A stretch of DNA of 64,000 nt from Streptococcus pneumoniae (GTDB taxonomy: Bacteria > Bacillota > Bacilli > Lactobacillales > Streptococcaceae): positions 1,521,501 through 1,585,500 of the forward strand of contig JBFDTN010000001.1 of NCBI GenBank assembly GCA_040719455.1, read 5' to 3'. The notes beneath the pieces are model-generated. The model searched no databases, was not told the DNA's origin, and saw only the letters and a program-made list of their open reading frames with translations. Both the position numbers and the translations under genes were made by a program. Within the stretch, counting starts at the first letter, position 1; each line of letters starts with the position of its first letter. Below are positions 54,321-63,301 of the stretch, piece after piece.

Positions 54321-55853
54321 TTACAACATCGGTGCAAATAATTGCACAATATCTTTTATCAAGCGTTGGTACCAGCTGGTATGAATCGTGTGGGGATAGA
54401 TTTCTTGCGATACTGCAAAAATTGCTGCAAAATCTGCTTTTAAATCCTCCATGGCAGGACTTTGATACATAAGCACTGCATTTTCATAATGATGCACCAA
54501 GCTACGATAATCAAAGTTAATCGTCCCCACCACTGCAAATTCGTCATCTGCTACCACATGCTTACTATGGATAAAGCCAGGCGTGTATTCAAAAATTCGC
54601 ACACCCGCCTCTAAAAGATCAGGATAGGCCCCTCGTGTAACCAGCTGAATCAAGCGCTTATCAGGAATGTAGGGCGTTACAATCCGCACATCTACTCCTC
54701 TCATAGCAGCATTTTTAATATCCTCTGTCAAGTCATAGTCAATAATCCAATACGGGCTCGTAATATAGACATAATCCGTTGCCTGACTGATAATATTTTG
54801 ATAGACTTTCTTGCCGACCTGCCCTTTATACATGGGCTTTGGTCCGCTCCCATAGGGAATATAAAGCCCTTGGTTTTCCACCGCTTGATTGTCCAGATGG
54901 TATTGGTCAAAGTCCGTGATTTCCCCACGGTTGACATACCAGTTGTTGAGAAAGAGACGGGTCATCGCCTTGACCGCTCGACCATCCAAGCGCACACCGC
55001 CATCTTTCCAATGCCCAAAGCGCTCGATATGGTTGATGTATTCGTCCGCTAGATTGACTCCACCTGTATAGGCAATCTGCCCATCAATGACTAAAATCTT
55101 GCGGTGATCACGGTTATTATAAGCCACGGTCATTCGTGGAATCACCTTGTTAAACTTATGGGCATTAATCCCCATGCTGCGTAATTGCTTGGGATAATCC
55201 CCTGCCAAGGTCGCCATACAGCCAATATCGTCGTAGAGCATCTTGATTTCCACGCCTTGAGCAGCCTTTTCCTTGAGAATCTCCAGGATGCTATCCCACA
55301 TCACGCCCTCATCAACGATATAATATTCCAAAAAGATGAATTTCTCTGCGCGCCGTAAATCCTCTAAGATAGATTCAAACATCTCCTCGCCCAAAGCAAA
55401 ATACTTGGCAGAAGTCCCGTCATAAACATCTGCATTAGGATCCATAGAAAGTAGCGACTTGATAATTCCATAGGCAGATTTATTTTCCTGCTTGAGCTCT
55501 TCTCGTAAATGCTTACTATTGTCCTCACGAAATTTCATCTGATTGAGATTATGGAGCTGCTTGAGCTCAGTCTTTGACAAACGCCTTTCTCCAAACATGA
55601 GGTACAAAAGAGGTCCAATAACAGGCGTAAAGGAAACTAATAACCAGGTTACCTTGCTTTCCGGCGTCATGGAACGATTGACAATAGATAAAACGGTCGC
55701 TGCACTGAGCAGAATCACTAAAATAATCCACAACAGCGGAGTCAGTCTTCCCAAAAGAAAGAATAGCCAAAAAATCAGAGCCAATTCTGCTAGCATAATG
55801 ATAATACTAAAACCATATTTAGACATCAGTAGTCGAACTTTTCGAAAATTCAT
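54321..55853 (-). CDS. cls: Cardiolipin synthase (phospholipase D family)
   Basis: 510 residues from ATG at 55853 (MNFRKVRLLMSKYG), 5 nt after GGAGG; a longer frame to 55892 runs into a MITE. Two N-terminal membrane helices, then two PLD catalytic motifs: HRKILVIDGQIAYTGG and HSKHVVADDEFAVVGTINFD. It condenses phosphatidylglycerol to cardiolipin at the membrane. A MITE end lies about 30 bp upstream, so its promoter may have been supplied or displaced by the repeat. Confidence 0.94.
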   Translation of the reverse strand: MNFRKVRLLMSKYGFSIIIMLAELALIFWLFFLLGRLTPLLWIILVILLSAATVLSIVNRSMTPESKVTWLLVSFTPVIGPLLYLMFGERRLSKTELKQLHNLNQMKFREDNSKHLREELKQENKSAYGIIKSLLSMDPNADVYDGTSAKYFALGEEMFESILEDLRRAEKFIFLEYYIVDEGVMWDSILEILKEKAAQGVEIKMLYDDIGCMATLAGDYPKQLRSMGINAHKFNKVIPRMTVAYNNRDHRKILVIDGQIAYTGGVNLADEYINHIERFGHWKDGGVRLDGRAVKAMTRLFLNNWYVNRGEITDFDQYHLDNQAVENQGLYIPYGSGPKPMYKGQVGKKVYQNIISQATDYVYITSPYWIIDYDLTEDIKNAAMRGVDVRIVTPYIPDKRLIQLVTRGAYPDLLEAGVRIFEYTPGFIHSKHVVADDEFAVVGTINFDYRSLVHHYENAVLMYQSPAMEDLKADFAAIFAVSQEIYPHTIHTSWYQRLIKDIVQLFAPML

Positions 55854-55885
55854 TGCTTCCTCCTTCTCGCTCATCTTATCGTTTA

Positions 55886-56201
55886 AAGTCATTTCGTTTT
55901 GATTTAGTACGGTGTAATAAGTCGCAGGCAGAACCTAGGTTAGACAAGAGAGTGGGACAAAAGTATCCAACCTTGTTACATTTTATAGTTCTAACAGTTT
56001 GGCGCAGTAGTTGTCTGATTTGTAGAATGTTGATAAATCAACATTCTACAAATCTAGTCAACCTTGCGGGGGGTGGGAGTAAAATAAAGAAGTGAGGCAA
56101 ATCGATTTCTGTCCCACTCTCCTATTTCCAACCTCCAATAGTCTAGGAGACTGTTGGAGCAAGACGAGTTAACGACGTAATAAACGAACACTAAATGACT
56201 A
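55886..56201. mobile_element. MITE copy B, 316 bp, with a nested hairpin repeat
   Basis: Left end AAGTCATTTCGTTTTGATTT, right end ACTAAATGACTA, flanked by TA (55884-55885 and 56202-56203). The same family as 12591-12651 and 62388-62546. Inside the left part GTCGCAGGCAGAAC and the right module CCTATTTCCAACCT plus a palindrome and CGACGTAATAAA match copy C. Between them (about 55951-56121) sits a second repeat that starts GAGTGGGACA and ends TGTCCCACTC and contains GTAGAATGTTGAT...ATCAACATTCTAC. No gene is seen from 55893 to 56342. Confidence 0.78.
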
Positions 56202-56292
56202 TATCTCACTACACATCGCTATATCCTCTAGTATAACGAGGTCATTTTCAGAATGCAAGCCTATTTTTGAAAATCATTTTATTTTCAGGTAT

Positions 56293-56329
56293 AAAAAGAG
56301 GGAGTTTTCATCATCACGTTCCCCCTCTT
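56293..56329 (-). terminator. Terminator after the 159-aa lipoprotein gene
   Basis: On the minus strand AAGAGGGGG (56321-56329) pairs with CTCCCTCTT (56296-56304), followed by TTT. Confidence 0.75.
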
Positions 56330-56342
56330 CTCCTTATCCAGA

Positions 56343-56822
56343 TTATTGCTTGGTTAAGACAATAGTATCTTTATCAAAGTCTTGATCCAATTCCTCAATC
56401 GTTAACTGATTACCATTGACAAGGTAGCGCTCTACGTCATCTCCAATGATGATTTGTTGATTCGCTGCATCTAATCTCACTTGCTTGATTTCTTGCTCAC
56501 CGTCACGCTCAACCTTGGTCCACGTTCCTGTCTCCCCAGTCATCACCAAAGTAATCTCATCTCCCTCGTCCATTCCTTTATAGGTACCGTCAATACTAGA
56601 TGGTTGAGCAGTTGCTTGGCTAGATGAGCTAGCAGCTGATGACTCACTGTTTACCATAGAGCTTGATATAGCCATTGAACTAGATGTAGAAGTCATCTCT
56701 GAGGAGCTCGCACTCGCTTGATTAGTTTGAGCTGGCTGATTGGCTTGATTTGAGCAAGCTGCTAAAACCACCATTCCTGCTAAAGATAGAAGTGTTGCAA
56801 TCGTTTGTTTTTTCATGTTCAT
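56343..56822 (-). CDS. Ser-rich lipoprotein, function unknown
   Basis: 159 residues. Signal peptide with lipobox VLAAC at about 19-23, a low-complexity Ser/Ala/Gln/Thr linker to about residue 75, then a compact beta domain (SIDGTYKGMDEGDEITLVMT, DDVERYLVNGNQLTIEELDQ) resembling small streptococcal lipocalin-like or YxeA-type secreted domains. AAAGGA 7 nt before the ATG at 56822. A lipoprotein at this site between folC and cls is usual in streptococci. Role unknown. Confidence 0.82.
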   Translation of the reverse strand: MNMKKQTIATLLSLAGMVVLAACSNQANQPAQTNQASASSSEMTSTSSSMAISSSMVNSESSAASSSSQATAQPSSIDGTYKGMDEGDEITLVMTGETGTWTKVERDGEQEIKQVRLDAANQQIIIGDDVERYLVNGNQLTIEELDQDFDKDTIVLTKQ

Positions 56823-56904
56823 ATAAAAATCCTTTCATCAATTAGGAGACTAAGCCCCTATCTTTATTATACCTATCTCACTTTCCTACCGTCAATCTTT
56901 TTGC

Positions 56905-58134
56905 TTAAAATAGTAAAAAAGACCTAACTTCTGAGATAAAATGAAGTGAACCTAGGATAAACAATACCTGCTGTTCATCCCTAGTCCTGCGAAATTCCTC
57001 TATGAACGCAGAATAAGACGGCACAAACGGCAATTTTTCCACATCCTCTGCTTGAAGCGCTCCATCTTCTGCAAAGGTTGTGACAGAAAGGGAGGCTTTA
57101 GGAAATGTTTTCTGTAAATAATCTATCATGGGTCTGTACTCTTTGCGTCGAAGAGCACCAAACAACAAGGTTACCTGTTCCTGTGGATAAGTCGAAATAA
57201 CTTGTGCCACGCGCTCCAAAGCTGCCACATTGTGGGCACCATCCAGATAGATATTAGTTTCAAAGTACTCTAGGCGCCCTGCCCAGCGAGTCTCCCTCAA
57301 AGCTGATTGAACTTTTTCCACATGTATTGGGAGGGAATGTGACTCCATAAACGTTAAAAAAACTGCTAGAGCCAGAGCCGCATTTTCTTCTTGATGAGTC
57401 CCCCTCAAGCCCAAAGCAGGAATCGAAATTCTTTGATTCTCAGCCGAGAATATCCCATCAATCAACTGAAAATCTCTTCCATATATCTGTAAATCTGTGG
57501 ATAAATCTTGTGCGACCTGTTGACAGACGGCTAAAGCCTCACTTGGCAAAGGACCTATCAAGGCTTGCTTGCCTGCCTTAAAAATCCCTGCCTTCTGCCG
57601 TGCAATTTCTTCCACAGAATTTCCCAAGGTTTCCTGATGGTCTAATCCAACTGAGGTAATCAACGCCAGCTCTCCTGTAACAATGTTGGTCGTATCAAGC
57701 AGCCCGCCAATACCCACTTCTAAAAGCACCACATCCACCTGCTGCTCTTTGAAATAAAGAAGCGCCATCAAGGTCAGAATTTCAAAAAAAGAGAGGCAAT
57801 CCTGACTTTGCTGCAAAATCACCTCCATCTCCTCTACACGCCGCGCTAGACGAATAAAATCCTCATCTGAAATCGGCTCACCATCAATGCAGATTCGATC
57901 ATGAATGCTCACCATATGAGGCGAGGTAAACGTTCCTACTTTCTGACCATGGGCGGTTAATAAAGACTGTAAAAAGGCGATTGTAGAACCCTTGCCGTTC
58001 GTTCCAGTCACATGGATAATCGGATAGGCTTCATCTGGCTCATCCAGCAACAAACGGGCTTGCTGAACTCTCTCCAAGCCTTTTCGAAAATTTAAACCCA
58101 CACGGCTGTATAACCATTCTTCTATTTCTTGCAT
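56905..58134 (-). CDS. folC: Folylpolyglutamate / dihydrofolate synthase FolC
   Basis: 409 residues from ATG at 58134 (MQEIEEWLYSRVGLNFRKGL), 5 nt after AAAGGA; a longer frame to 58227 runs through a terminator and is not likely. P-loop HVTGTNGKGST, FTSPHM with HDRI, EVGIGGLLDTTN, LDHQETLG, and the C-terminal domain RWAGRLEYF and YLDGAHN. It adds glutamate to folates and/or makes dihydrofolate. Adjacent to a lipoprotein gene. Confidence 0.93.
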   Translation of the reverse strand: MQEIEEWLYSRVGLNFRKGLERVQQARLLLDEPDEAYPIIHVTGTNGKGSTIAFLQSLLTAHGQKVGTFTSPHMVSIHDRICIDGEPISDEDFIRLARRVEEMEVILQQSQDCLSFFEILTLMALLYFKEQQVDVVLLEVGIGGLLDTTNIVTGELALITSVGLDHQETLGNSVEEIARQKAGIFKAGKQALIGPLPSEALAVCQQVAQDLSTDLQIYGRDFQLIDGIFSAENQRISIPALGLRGTHQEENAALALAVFLTFMESHSLPIHVEKVQSALRETRWAGRLEYFETNIYLDGAHNVAALERVAQVISTYPQEQVTLLFGALRRKEYRPMIDYLQKTFPKASLSVTTFAEDGALQAEDVEKLPFVPSYSAFIEEFRRTRDEQQVLFILGSLHFISEVRSFLLF

Positions 58135-58146
58135 AAATTTCCTTTC

Positions 58147-58194
58147 AAAAAAAAGAGCGGGATAGTCTCTTTTAAGTGACACTAACGACCGCTC
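58147..58194 (-). terminator. Terminator just upstream of folC
   Basis: On the minus strand GAGCGG (58189-58194) pairs with CCGCTC (58155-58160) around a 28-nt loop, followed by eight T. It may end the ireB-ruvX-UPF0473 transcript or act as a leader element of folC. Confidence 0.6.
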
Positions 58195-58307
58195 CTTTCT
58201 ATCATCTGCTACTTGGTTAGCCGACAAAGTCTGTCGAACTCACCGAACTGCCCTTTCCTATTTTCCAGAAAATGGGCTACTCGCTCTTGCTTATTTTCAG
58301 GAGCGAG

Positions 58308-58546
58308 GCTAAAAACGTCCCCTGGATTGAATATTCCCTGTCCTTGTAAGTTTCTGGGTACAGGGGCTAAAAACGTCCCCCGGACATTCCTGTCCTTGTA
58401 AGTTTCTAGGGACAGGGCTAAAATAGCCCACTGGATTGAATATTCCCTGTCCTTGTAAGTTTCTGGGTACAGGGGTTAAAAACGTCCCCCGGACATTCCT
58501 GTCCTTTTAAGTTTCTAGGGACAGGGCTAGAAACATCCACTGGATG
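58308..58546. repeat. Tandem repeat array, 109-bp period with two half-units
   Basis: Four units start with GCTAAAAACGTCCCC or a variant, at about 58308, 58366, 58417 and 58474, plus a partial fifth at 58526. Units alternate between a 57-bp form (CTGGATTGAATATTCCCTGT) and a 50-bp form (CGGACATTCCTGT), so the true period is 109 bp, two copies. Each contains CTGTCC-TTGTAAGTTTCT-GGGACAG or a near copy, a hairpin. It fills the gap between UPF0473 and folC; no gene is supported in 58195-58549. Confidence 0.85.
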
Positions 58547-58549
58547 TTT

Positions 58550-58861
58550 TTACTCCTCCATAAAGCTGTTAAAGACTTCTTCAATCATATTCCACTCATC
58601 TTCTGAGTCTTCTGGGATTGGTTGAAGTTCACCTTCTGTGCCGTCTTCGTTTTCAACGAAAGAATAAGCTTGAATTTCTACTTCACCATTTTCGTCTTCT
58701 TCTGCATTTGCTGGGATGAGAAGAACATAGTTCTTACCAAATTCTTCCTTACCATCAATCGTCAAAAGGATTTCAAACAAGGTTTCATTGCCTTGCTCAT
58801 CTACCAATGTAATCAATTCACGTTCTTCGTGATTATGGTCATGATTGTGATCGTGTGCCAT
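58550..58861 (-). CDS. UPF0473 / DUF1292 family protein
   Basis: 103 residues, very acidic. The N-terminus [15 protein letters not shown] is His-rich and could bind metal; then [59 protein letters not shown], the DUF1292 core. Conserved with ireB and ruvX in Firmicutes (YrzB in Bacillus). Function unknown. 17-bp gap after ruvX. Confidence 0.92.
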   Translation of the reverse strand: MAHDHNHDHNHEERELITLVDEQGNETLFEILLTIDGKEEFGKNYVLLIPANAEEDENGEVEIQAYSFVENEDGTEGELQPIPEDSEDEWNMIEEVFNSFMEE

Positions 58862-58878
58862 AGTGTCTCCTTCTATCT

Positions 58879-59298
58879 TTAAAAATTTCTATCTAAATAA
58901 TTTTGTAAAATCAGCTGGGCAGCTAATTTGTCAATGACTTTTTTGCGCTTGTTGCGGCTGACATCTGCCTGCTCAATCAACATACGCTCGGCAGCTACTG
59001 TGGTCAAACGCTCATCTTGATACTCCACTGGCAGATCAAACAACTCTGTCAATTTTTCTCCATAAACCTGACTGGCTTCCACGCGCGGACCGCTCGTATT
59101 GTTCATATTTTTAGGTAAGCCTACCACAAAGCGATCAACCCGATACTCTTTGACAAGCTCACTGATGCGCTCAAAGCCAAATTCACCCTGCTCTTCGTCA
59201 ATCGAGATGATTTCCAAACCTTGGGCTGTAAAGCCAAGCGGATCACTGATTGCCACGCCAACTGTTTTAGAGCCGACATCCAGTCCCATAATTCTCAT
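58879..59298 (-). CDS. ruvX: Pre-16S rRNA nuclease / Holliday junction resolvase-like YqgF
   Basis: 139 residues, RNase H fold. [20 protein letters not shown] with the first catalytic Asp, [17 protein letters not shown], and late [13 protein letters not shown]. Processes the 5' end of 16S rRNA in bacteria; the resolvase role is doubted. Its ATG overlaps the ireB stop by one base (TAATG). Confidence 0.93.
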   Translation of the reverse strand: MRIMGLDVGSKTVGVAISDPLGFTAQGLEIISIDEEQGEFGFERISELVKEYRVDRFVVGLPKNMNNTSGPRVEASQVYGEKLTELFDLPVEYQDERLTTVAAERMLIEQADVSRNKRKKVIDKLAAQLILQNYLDRNF

Positions 59299-59564
59299 TA
59301 TAGATCGATCCCTTGCCCTTTCAGATAGTAGCGCACCAATTCTTCTACAATTTCATCGCGCTCATACTTCCGAATTTGATTTCGTGCATTATTATAGCGA
59401 GGAACGTAGGCAGGATCGCCACTAAGTACGTATCCCACGATTTGATTAATCGGATTGTAGCCTTTATCATTCAAAGAAGTATATACATCTGTTAAGGTTT
59501 CACTAATCTCTTTCTTATTTGAATCATCAAGATTAAACCGTACTGTTTCGTCTGTAAATCCCAC
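59298..59564 (-). CDS. ireB: IreB family regulatory protein (UPF0297)
   Basis: 88 residues when started at GTG 59564 ([20 protein letters not shown]), matching the family length and N-terminus; an ATG six codons upstream lacks a good ribosome site. [20 protein letters not shown] and [20 protein letters not shown] are the hallmark sequences. In enterococci IreB is a phosphorylation target of the Ser/Thr kinase IreK and affects cephalosporin resistance. First gene of ireB-ruvX-UPF0473. Confidence 0.92.
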   Translation of the reverse strand: MGFTDETVRFNLDDSNKKEISETLTDVYTSLNDKGYNPINQIVGYVLSGDPAYVPRYNNARNQIRKYERDEIVEELVRYYLKGQGIDL

Positions 59565-59594
59565 AATTACACCCTCTTTCATTAGAATATCTCT

Positions 59595-59623
59595 ATTATA
59601 GCATATTCACAGCACTTTCACAA
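59595..59623 (-). promoter_or_regulatory. Promoter of ireB-ruvX-UPF0473
   Basis: On the minus strand TTGTGA (59618-59623), 17 nt and TATAAT (59595-59600), about 30 nt before the ireB start. Confidence 0.72.
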
Positions 59624-59690
59624 ACCAAAGGGCACGCTTTCTCAGACTTTTCCACAGTCAAAAGCCACAAAGCAAACGCTTGGTTCTTTC

Positions 59691-61073
59691 TTATTCCCCT
59701 AAGTCTTTCTTCGCTTTTTGCAACTGCTCTCTAACTGAAGCAAATCCTGTCCCTCCATACGAAGTTCGTTTTTCCACAGCCACTGCCGCATCAAGCACTT
59801 CATAGACATCCTCCTCAATTAGGGGCGAAATAGCTTGATAGGTCACTAAGGGCACATCCTGCAAATAATGACCTGATTTGATACAATCAAGCACTAGCTT
59901 TCCGACAATTTCATGGGCCTTACGAAATGGAATTCCCTTTTTCGCCAGATAATCTGCTAATTCAGTCGCATTTGAAAAATCTTGCTGGGTCGCTGCTTTC
60001 ATCTTCTCACCATGAACCGTCATCGAATCAAGCATCCCTGCCATCACAGCAAGGCAGGTTTTCACAGTTTTAACCGTATCAAATACGCCTTCCTTATCCT
60101 CTTGTAAATCCTTATTATACGCCAATGGGAGGGATTTCAACACTGTCAACAAACCAACTAAATTCCCATACACACGCCCTGTTTTGCCACGAATCAACTC
60201 TGCCATATCTGGATTTTTCTTCTGAGGCATGATAGATGATCCTGTGCTAAAGCTATCTGAAAGACTCACAAAACCGTATTCATGGCTACACCAATGAATG
60301 ATTTCCTCACAAAAGCGGGATAAGTGCATCATCAAGATACTGCTATTGGATAAAAATTCCAAGACAAAATCCCGATCACTCACCGCATCTAAAGAATTGG
60401 CATAATTCTCTCGAAAACCAAGAGTGCTTGCTGTCTCCATACGATCAATCGGAAAAGTCGTACCCGCCAAAGCCGCAGACCCCAACGGAGACATATCCGT
60501 ATGCTCCAAATTCCACGAAAAGCGCTCCTTATCTCGCTTCAACATCTGATAATACGCCAGCAAATGATGGGCAAAACTAATAGGCTGCGCATGCTGCAAG
60601 TGCGTGTAACCTGGCATAATCGTCTTCATGTGCTGATCAGCTAACTTTACCAAAACTTCTTGCAAAGCAGTAATCTTCTCTAACACCTGCTCGATTTGAT
60701 CCTTGAGATAAAGATGGAGGTCTGTTGCCACTTGATCATTTCTCGAGCGCGCTGTATGGAGTTTTCCCGCCACAGGACCAATCGCTGCTGCCAAGAAACT
60801 CTCGATATTCATGTGAATATCTTCATTGACAAGCGAAAACGCCAACTCTCCCTTTTGACATTTATCAAGGAGGACTTCTAAGCCTTTTTGAATGGCTTGA
60901 CTCTCTTCTTTCGCTATAATCCCTGTCCTACCAAGCATCTTGACATGAGCGAGACTTCCCTTGATGTCATAAGGCGCAAGCTGGTAATCAAATGGAATAC
61001 TTGCCCCAAATTCTTCCACCCAGCTTTCTAAAGAAGCCTCAAATCGACCGCCCCATAATTTTTCTTGTTTCAT
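59691..61073 (-). CDS. argH: Argininosuccinate lyase
   Basis: 460 residues. [20 protein letters not shown] at the N-terminus, [21 protein letters not shown], the fumarase-superfamily signature [11 protein letters not shown] with the catalytic Ser loop, and the C-terminal FRKAHEIVG. Cleaves argininosuccinate to arginine and fumarate. Start 3 nt after the argG stop, so the two form one operon for the last two steps of arginine synthesis. Confidence 0.96.
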   Translation of the reverse strand: MKQEKLWGGRFEASLESWVEEFGASIPFDYQLAPYDIKGSLAHVKMLGRTGIIAKEESQAIQKGLEVLLDKCQKGELAFSLVNEDIHMNIESFLAAAIGPVAGKLHTARSRNDQVATDLHLYLKDQIEQVLEKITALQEVLVKLADQHMKTIMPGYTHLQHAQPISFAHHLLAYYQMLKRDKERFSWNLEHTDMSPLGSAALAGTTFPIDRMETASTLGFRENYANSLDAVSDRDFVLEFLSNSSILMMHLSRFCEEIIHWCSHEYGFVSLSDSFSTGSSIMPQKKNPDMAELIRGKTGRVYGNLVGLLTVLKSLPLAYNKDLQEDKEGVFDTVKTVKTCLAVMAGMLDSMTVHGEKMKAATQQDFSNATELADYLAKKGIPFRKAHEIVGKLVLDCIKSGHYLQDVPLVTYQAISPLIEEDVYEVLDAAVAVEKRTSYGGTGFASVREQLQKAKKDLGE

Positions 61074-61076
61074 CTC

Positions 61077-62282
61077 TTAATTTCCCTTATTTGTCGCATT
61101 TTGAACTTCTGCATGCACCTTGGTTGGTAATCCCCAGAGCTTGATAAAGCCAACTGCCGCATCTTGATCAAACGTATCTGCACTAGTATAAGTCGCTAGA
61201 TTTTCATCGTATAAAGAATAAGGAGATTTCCGTGCAATGACCTTCGCTGTCCCTTTATAGAGTTTGACCTTAGCGACCCCTGTCACGTATTTTTGGGTAG
61301 ATTTGATATAAGCAATCAAGGCCTCTGTCGCAGGATTGAACCACAGAGCATTGTAAATCAAATTGGACAACTCCTGCTCAATGATTGGTTTAAAATGAGC
61401 CACCTCACGAACGAGGGTCAAATCCTCCATCTCTTTATGAGCAGCAAGAAGCGTGACAGCTGCCGGACACTCATAGATTTCTCTTGATTTAATACCCACC
61501 AAACGATTTTCCACATGGTCAATCCGACCCACACCATGCTGACCTGCAATAGTATTTAGCTGGTGAATCAAATCTGCTAATTTTAATGGCTCGCCGTTTA
61601 AAGCAACAGGTACTCCTGATTGGAATTCTATTTCGACATATTCTGGCGTATCAGGAGCTTGCTCAGGCGCGGTTGTAATTCCGTACGCTTCCTCTGGTGC
61701 TTCATTCCATGGATTTTCCAAAACACCGCACTCATTGGCTCGTCCCCAGAGATTTTGGTCCACCGAATAAGGATTGTCCAAATCCGCTGGAATCGGCACA
61801 TCATTTGCTTTAGCATATTCGATTTCTTCTTCCCGTGACCATTTCCATTCCCGCACAGGAGCAAGGACTGTGAGATTCGGATCAAGCGCTGCAATAGCCA
61901 CCTCAAACCGCACTTGATCATTCCCTTTTCCTGTACAGCCATGAGCGATATAACTAGCCCCTGCTTGATGTGCCATCTCGACTAATTTCTTAGCAATCAA
62001 GGGACGGCTAAGAGCGGACACTAAGGGATATTTTTGCTCATACATAGCATGAGCTTGCAAGGCTACAAGGACATAGTCTTCTGCAAACTCATCCTCTACA
62101 TCGATGACATGCGATTCGACGGCTCCCACTTTCAAGGCCTTATCATGAATAAAATCAAGGTCTTTTCCCTCGCCAACGTTCAAGCAAACTGCAATGACAT
62201 CATAATCTTTCTTCAACCAAGTAATCGCAACGGAAGTATCCAAGCCACCTGAATACGCCAACACCAATTTTTCTTTTGTCAT
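61077..62282 (-). CDS. argG: Argininosuccinate synthase
   Basis: 401 residues. ATP-pyrophosphatase loop [60 protein letters not shown]. Joins citrulline and aspartate. GGAG precedes ATG at 62282. Consensus promoter 62313-62341 with an inverted repeat upstream that may bind ArgR. No other arg genes in the window, so citrulline probably comes from elsewhere. Confidence 0.96.
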   Translation of the reverse strand: MTKEKLVLAYSGGLDTSVAITWLKKDYDVIAVCLNVGEGKDLDFIHDKALKVGAVESHVIDVEDEFAEDYVLVALQAHAMYEQKYPLVSALSRPLIAKKLVEMAHQAGASYIAHGCTGKGNDQVRFEVAIAALDPNLTVLAPVREWKWSREEEIEYAKANDVPIPADLDNPYSVDQNLWGRANECGVLENPWNEAPEEAYGITTAPEQAPDTPEYVEIEFQSGVPVALNGEPLKLADLIHQLNTIAGQHGVGRIDHVENRLVGIKSREIYECPAAVTLLAAHKEMEDLTLVREVAHFKPIIEQELSNLIYNALWFNPATEALIAYIKSTQKYVTGVAKVKLYKGTAKVIARKSPYSLYDENLATYTSADTFDQDAAVGFIKLWGLPTKVHAEVQNATNKGN

Positions 62283-62312
62283 ATCCCTACTCCTATCCTG
62301 TATTTTTTAAAC

Positions 62313-62341
62313 ATTATAAAGCATAAAAAAACATAAGTCAA
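62313..62341 (-). promoter_or_regulatory. argGH promoter
   Basis: On the minus strand TTGACT (62336-62341), 17 nt and TATAAT (62313-62318). Confidence 0.87.
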
Positions 62342-62351
62342 GGATTTTTGG

Positions 62352-62389
62352 TAAAATATGCAAAAAAAGAAATTTTTCTGCATATTTTA
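62352..62389. promoter_or_regulatory. Inverted repeat upstream of argG, candidate ArgR site
   Basis: TAAAATATGCA (62352-62362) and TGCATATTTTA (62379-62389) are perfect inverse copies 16 bp apart. AT-rich ATATGCA halves suit Gram-positive ARG boxes, and the place just upstream of the -35 suits a repressor or activator site. The right half overlaps the edge of MITE copy C. Confidence 0.5.
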
Positions 62390-62546
62390 GTTGTTTAGTT
62401 TTGATTTAGTACGAGACAACGAGTCGCAGGCAGAACTGGGATTAACTGGAGATTATTTCATAATCCTTATTTCCCACCTTCAACAGTCCACTGGACTGTT
62501 GAAGTAAAACGAGGTAACGACGTAATAAATTGAAACTAAATGACTA
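62388..62546. mobile_element. MITE copy C, 159 bp
   Basis: Left end TAGTTGTTTAGTTTTGATTT, right end the inverse form ACTAAATGACTA followed by TA (62547-62548); the left TA is TT here. Internal parts GTCGCAGGCAGAACT, the module CTTATTTCCCACCT with palindrome CAACAGTCCA-C-TGGACTGTTG and CGAGGTAACGACGTAATAAA relate it to copy B, and its ends to copy A. It fills the gap between argG and the DUF1307-like lipoprotein gene. Confidence 0.8.
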
Positions 62547-62569
62547 TATTGCTGTTTTTAATCAAAAAA

Positions 62570-62592
62570 GCCTATGACAGATAGTCACAGAC
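62570..62592 (-). terminator. Terminator after the DUF1307-like lipoprotein gene
   Basis: On the minus strand GTCTGTGAC (62584-62592) pairs with GTCATAGGC (62570-62578) with two wobbles, then TTTTTT. Confidence 0.7.
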
Positions 62593-62605
62593 TTGCTATT
62601 CATCT

Positions 62606-63178
62606 TTAGTTAGGCGAAACGCTCGCTCCACCGGCTACTTGGTTGGTGATGTAATCAGCTGGCGGAATCTTAATAAATTCCTTCAAATTCAAACCTTTAA
62701 GCAATTCTAGCTGGCTTGCTTTGTCAATATCTAAGGTTTTGAAATCCAGCTTATTGACTCGTTTTAGCTGATTTTCATTGATAATCTCAATAGTTGCCGT
62801 AAATCCTGGTAAGTCTTTTGCCTTTGTAAAAGCCTCATCTTTGCTGAGTGACTCATCAAGCAACTTTTGAGTCTCAGGAATCCCAATCTCTGCAATAGCC
62901 TTTTTAATATCATCATTAGCTGGCGTGATTTGCTCAATCACCAATTCTAAGAATTGATTGTCCTTATAAGTCACAACCTGCTTTTGCTCTACTCCTTCAG
63001 CAGTTTTGGGGAAGGTGAGTGTTTTGGTAATCACGGTATTTTTTTCTGCATTTTCAAATACAGGTAAGGTCGTACTAAGAGGATCCTTCTTTGTTCCCTC
63101 TTTGGCAGCTTCTTTTTTTTGCCCACATCCTGTCAAGACAAGAGCGACAAGTCCGAGTAATACAATTGTTTTCTTCAT
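62606..63178 (-). CDS. DUF1307/YehR-like lipoprotein
   Basis: 190 residues from ATG at 63178 (MKKTIVLLGLVALVLTGCG), with AAAGG 8-9 nt upstream; nine extra codons are open but unsupported. Lipobox LTGC at about 15-18. The mature part (VITKTLTFPKTAEGVEQKQV, VTYKDNQFLELVIEQ) fits the DUF1307 or YehR group of small lipoproteins of unknown role. Reached from an extended -10 TGG-TAAAAT just upstream. Confidence 0.83.
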   Translation of the reverse strand: MKKTIVLLGLVALVLTGCGQKKEAAKEGTKKDPLSTTLPVFENAEKNTVITKTLTFPKTAEGVEQKQVVTYKDNQFLELVIEQITPANDDIKKAIAEIGIPETQKLLDESLSKDEAFTKAKDLPGFTATIEIINENQLKRVNKLDFKTLDIDKASQLELLKGLNLKEFIKIPPADYITNQVAGGASVSPN

Positions 63179-63301
63179 ATCTATGACACCTTTCTTACCA
63201 CTCATTTTACCACATTTCTCCAGTTTTTTGGAATATTTTAGCGCAAAATGTCAAAAAATGGCTGTGAACTTTCATCTGAAAAGAACACAACCAATCCTCT
63301 A

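Noticed and set aside
58135..58215. T-box or riboswitch upstream of folC
   Set aside because: There is a hairpin with T-run, but no T-box sequence, specifier loop or known riboswitch core could be found.
58308..58546. CRISPR array
   Set aside because: The repeats are adjacent and of two alternating kinds, with no unique spacers of constant length, and no cas genes are in the window.
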